A stretch of 64,000 nt of DNA, from assembly GCA_905183005.1 (NCBI GenBank), contig CAJJDO010000024.1, forward strand, positions 497,083-561,082. Reading direction: 5' to 3'. Made by a program: the position numbers and the translations under genes. Of the stretch, positions 62,075 to 64,000 are shown piece after piece; within the stretch, counting starts at the first letter, position 1, and each line of letters opens with the position of its first letter. Below the pieces are notes generated by a model. The model was given only the letters and a program-made list of their open reading frames with translations. It had not been told where the DNA came from and ran no database searches. The stretch is from Paramecium pentaurelia (Eukaryota; Ciliophora; Oligohymenophorea; Peniculida; Parameciidae).

Positions 62075-63115
62075 ATGTAAAATAAAAGCAAGGCGGAAAC
62101 TAAATAAAATACGATTGGATTGAATCCTGACGGTATTTTTGATCTTTGTGACGAATTCCCAGTTAATGATAACGATGTTTGTTTTGAAGAATATTTTTGG
62201 ATAGAAAATTATATTTTATCTCCTAATTAAAGATATATTGCTATTTTTGTGAGAAGAAATGAAGTTAAAATTGGAAGCCATTCATTAAAAGAATATATCA
62301 TTTTTATTCTATCTTTAATAGATAATGAATATATCTATTATGGAGAATATATTGAAGAAGAATTAGAAATCCAAGATTATTTTTTTTCAGCTAACTCTAA
62401 ATATCTAATACAACATAAGCCTACAAAATTATTATATATTAAAGTTTTAAGTAAGCAAAATACAAGAGAAAAACAGATATCATCTGAAAGTTTTCTATCT
62501 AGTGAATCTTGCGGTAATATAAATTTATTAATTAATAATACAACAATTTTAACTATTTAATTAGAAAATGATTTTTAATAAATAAAATAATTTCAATATG
62601 AAATCAAATTTTATTAGAAGTTATTTTCTAATTTTGCAATCGTAGAATCAAATGATTAAACATATATCATTTACATATAAAATTAAAAAATACTGCTCAG
62701 ATGGAATTAATAAAGTCCTAACAACAGATATTTTTGGAAATCTTTCATTGTTTAAGGTCAAGATTATGCTAATAAGCTTAGAAATTTGCAAACTGGCAAA
62801 TTAATAAGGAATATACATCCAAAATTAGGATTTCGATAATTTTCTTAAGATTAGTAATCAATATATTTGTTTTAAATTGTTGAAAGACATCCAAAAATAA
62901 AGAAATAAAAGGAAAAAGTCTAAAATATTTTCTCTAGATTTGATATTTTGAAGGGAGTTAATAAATAACTAAATATCAACATCATTCCTTTTGAAAATTT
63001 ATAAACTTTAAATAATGAATATTATATAGATTATGAAGATGTCGAAGAAGTCGAAAATGGTGCAGATAAAATTAAGAGATTGAGATACTTTCATATCTCT
63101 AAGTTAACTAAATGA
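62075..63115 (+). CDS. Hypothetical protein, 346 aa, intronless
   Basis: A clean 347-codon frame (MQNKSKAETKQNTIGLNPDG to HISKLTK) has TAA/TAG as Gln and ends at TGA 63113-63115. The composition is mixed, with regularly spaced aromatic and hydrophobic residues (CFEEYFWIENYILSPNQRYI and IHPKLGFRQFSQDQQ), suggesting a folded beta-rich domain such as a WD-like propeller fragment. No WD, signal or membrane motif is certain. An acidic patch (EDVEEVENGADK) precedes the C-terminus. The function is unknown; the codon pattern and length make a real gene very likely. Confidence 0.7.
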
Positions 63116-63763
63116 AGTAATATACAATATTATTATAATGAATATTAATTTATCTAATAAAAATTAAAAATGATTAAATTTCTTTAGCTAAGATTTAAAT
63201 TTATAAGTTATTTATACCTTGATAATTGATTAATTTAATACTTAAAACATTAAATAAATTCTTAATTTTGTTGTAAATGAAATGATATTGGTACTAATGT
63301 ACAATAACTGAATTAAATAATTAATCATTTCTAATTAACAACAAAGTTAAAAGGAATTTTAAGAGATTTAACTTCTATCATAATAAAAGAGTATAAATAT
63401 TAAATAAATTAATTGAAGCATAAAATTGAACTTTGATTATCACAAAGAATCAGTTGGTTTATAAACAGATAATCACCTAAAATTTATATTTAATATTGAT
63501 AAATTTTACCATGCATTAAAATAATGCCTTAATTTAATAAATATATTTAATCAAGATATTTAATTATTCTTAATAAATAAATTATAAAAAATATCGTGTG
63601 TTATTTTGTTCAATGTGAAAATTCTTTTGAAAATGACTAGCAAATAACTAAGAAAGTTTATGTTATCAAAATTCTTTCATCTCTATATTATTTTTATATA
63701 AAATTTTAAAAGGATTTATCAATATTCTGCTCTTTAAGAATAAATTTAAATTAATATACTTGA
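63116..63763. other. AT-rich spacer of 0.65 kb, nothing convincing
   Basis: Only short Asn/Ile/Lys-rich frames with TGA interruptions; no RNA gene seen. Confidence 0.45.
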
Positions 63764-64000
63764 ATGAAATCATTTTTCAGCACTTCTTGTTATAATAAGA
63801 AATCTAATCTCTCACCAAATCTAACAAACAATAAATAGGTTGATTAATCTGAATCATTTACCAATTTTAACAATATATAGACAACTTTTAAAAAACCAGA
63901 ACTTTATGATCAAAAATGTTTTATATATAATCTAATTTAGGTTTGTAATACTAATACAATGTAGAAGTTGAAGGGGTTATTTTTGATGTACTAGCTCCTT
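63764..64000 (+). CDS. Partial hypothetical protein (C-terminus beyond window)
   Basis: Starting at ATG 63764, the frame reads MKSFFSTSCYNKKSNLSPNL and then FNNIQTTFKKPELYDQK. A likely 23-nt intron (GTTTTATA..TTTAG) joins this to YNVEVEGVIFDVLAP, an acidic-hydrophobic segment that runs off the right edge. Without the intron the frame degenerates. No domain can be named from the 70 residues visible. Confidence 0.5.

Noticed and set aside
1..64000. CRISPR arrays, insertion sequences, prophage or bacterial operons
   Set aside because: No regularly spaced repeats, inverted-repeat transposons or Shine-Dalgarno-type gene arrays are present; code and introns are eukaryotic.

Overview
The window is ciliate macronuclear DNA, most likely from Paramecium or a close oligohymenophorean relative. 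Three observations support this. (1) Nearly every gene is open only if TAA and TAG are read as glutamine and TGA is the sole stop. (2) Genes are cut by minute GT..AG introns of about 19-32 nt, and removing them restores frame exactly; for example NOG1 gives 648 codons and the M1 aminopeptidase 850. (3) The DNA is very AT-rich and compact, with start or stop codons of neighbouring genes sometimes only 14-50 bp apart. No operons, insertion sequences, CRISPR arrays or prokaryotic signals were seen.

Layout, left end (1-9.1 kb): four minus-strand genes. They are a partial protein with an acylation-type N-terminus (1-276), a two-pass membrane protein (333-2375), an unknown 197-residue protein (2487-3080), and a 1,863-residue cysteine-rich surface protein (3414-9084).

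10-25.8 kb: NOG1 GTPase (10192-12245), coiled-coil and EF-hand proteins, a three-repeat Myb protein (16859-18548), an acidic low-complexity protein, a five-intron H-type lectin (20970-21635), an M1 aminopeptidase (21842-24447) and an RluA-type pseudouridine synthase (24738-25790).

25.8-41.3 kb: a kelch/EGF membrane protein (25805-28120), a MYCBPAP-like axonemal protein fused to a degenerate phosphoglycerate-kinase domain (28149-31717), two unknown proteins, tRNA-Leu(CAA) (35691-35773), a MIR-domain protein, a Piwi protein with intact DDH triad (37247-39541), and a cathepsin-like protein whose catalytic Cys aligns with Ser (40179-41271).

41.3-64 kb: a coiled-coil gene, a USP-type deubiquitinase (43922-46872), a RING/B-box protein (46923-50026), truncated hemoglobin (50042-50445), another coiled-coil protein, an MBOAT acyltransferase, secreted Cu/Zn superoxide dismutase, a 1,246-residue LRR protein (56470-60308), an unknown 346-residue protein and a partial gene at the right edge.

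Three direct repeats of 1.1-1.2 kb, each pair separated by a single N or by N plus one base (42450, 48465, 56384), are best read as unmerged contig overlaps; three gene models must be collapsed accordingly. Several spacers hold protein-like frames broken by TGA and look like decayed genes. The genes do not form one pathway. Several (MYCBPAP-PGK, EF-hand and coiled-coil proteins) may serve cilia, and several others (Cys-rich, kelch/EGF, lectin, cathepsin-like, SOD) are surface or secretory proteins.
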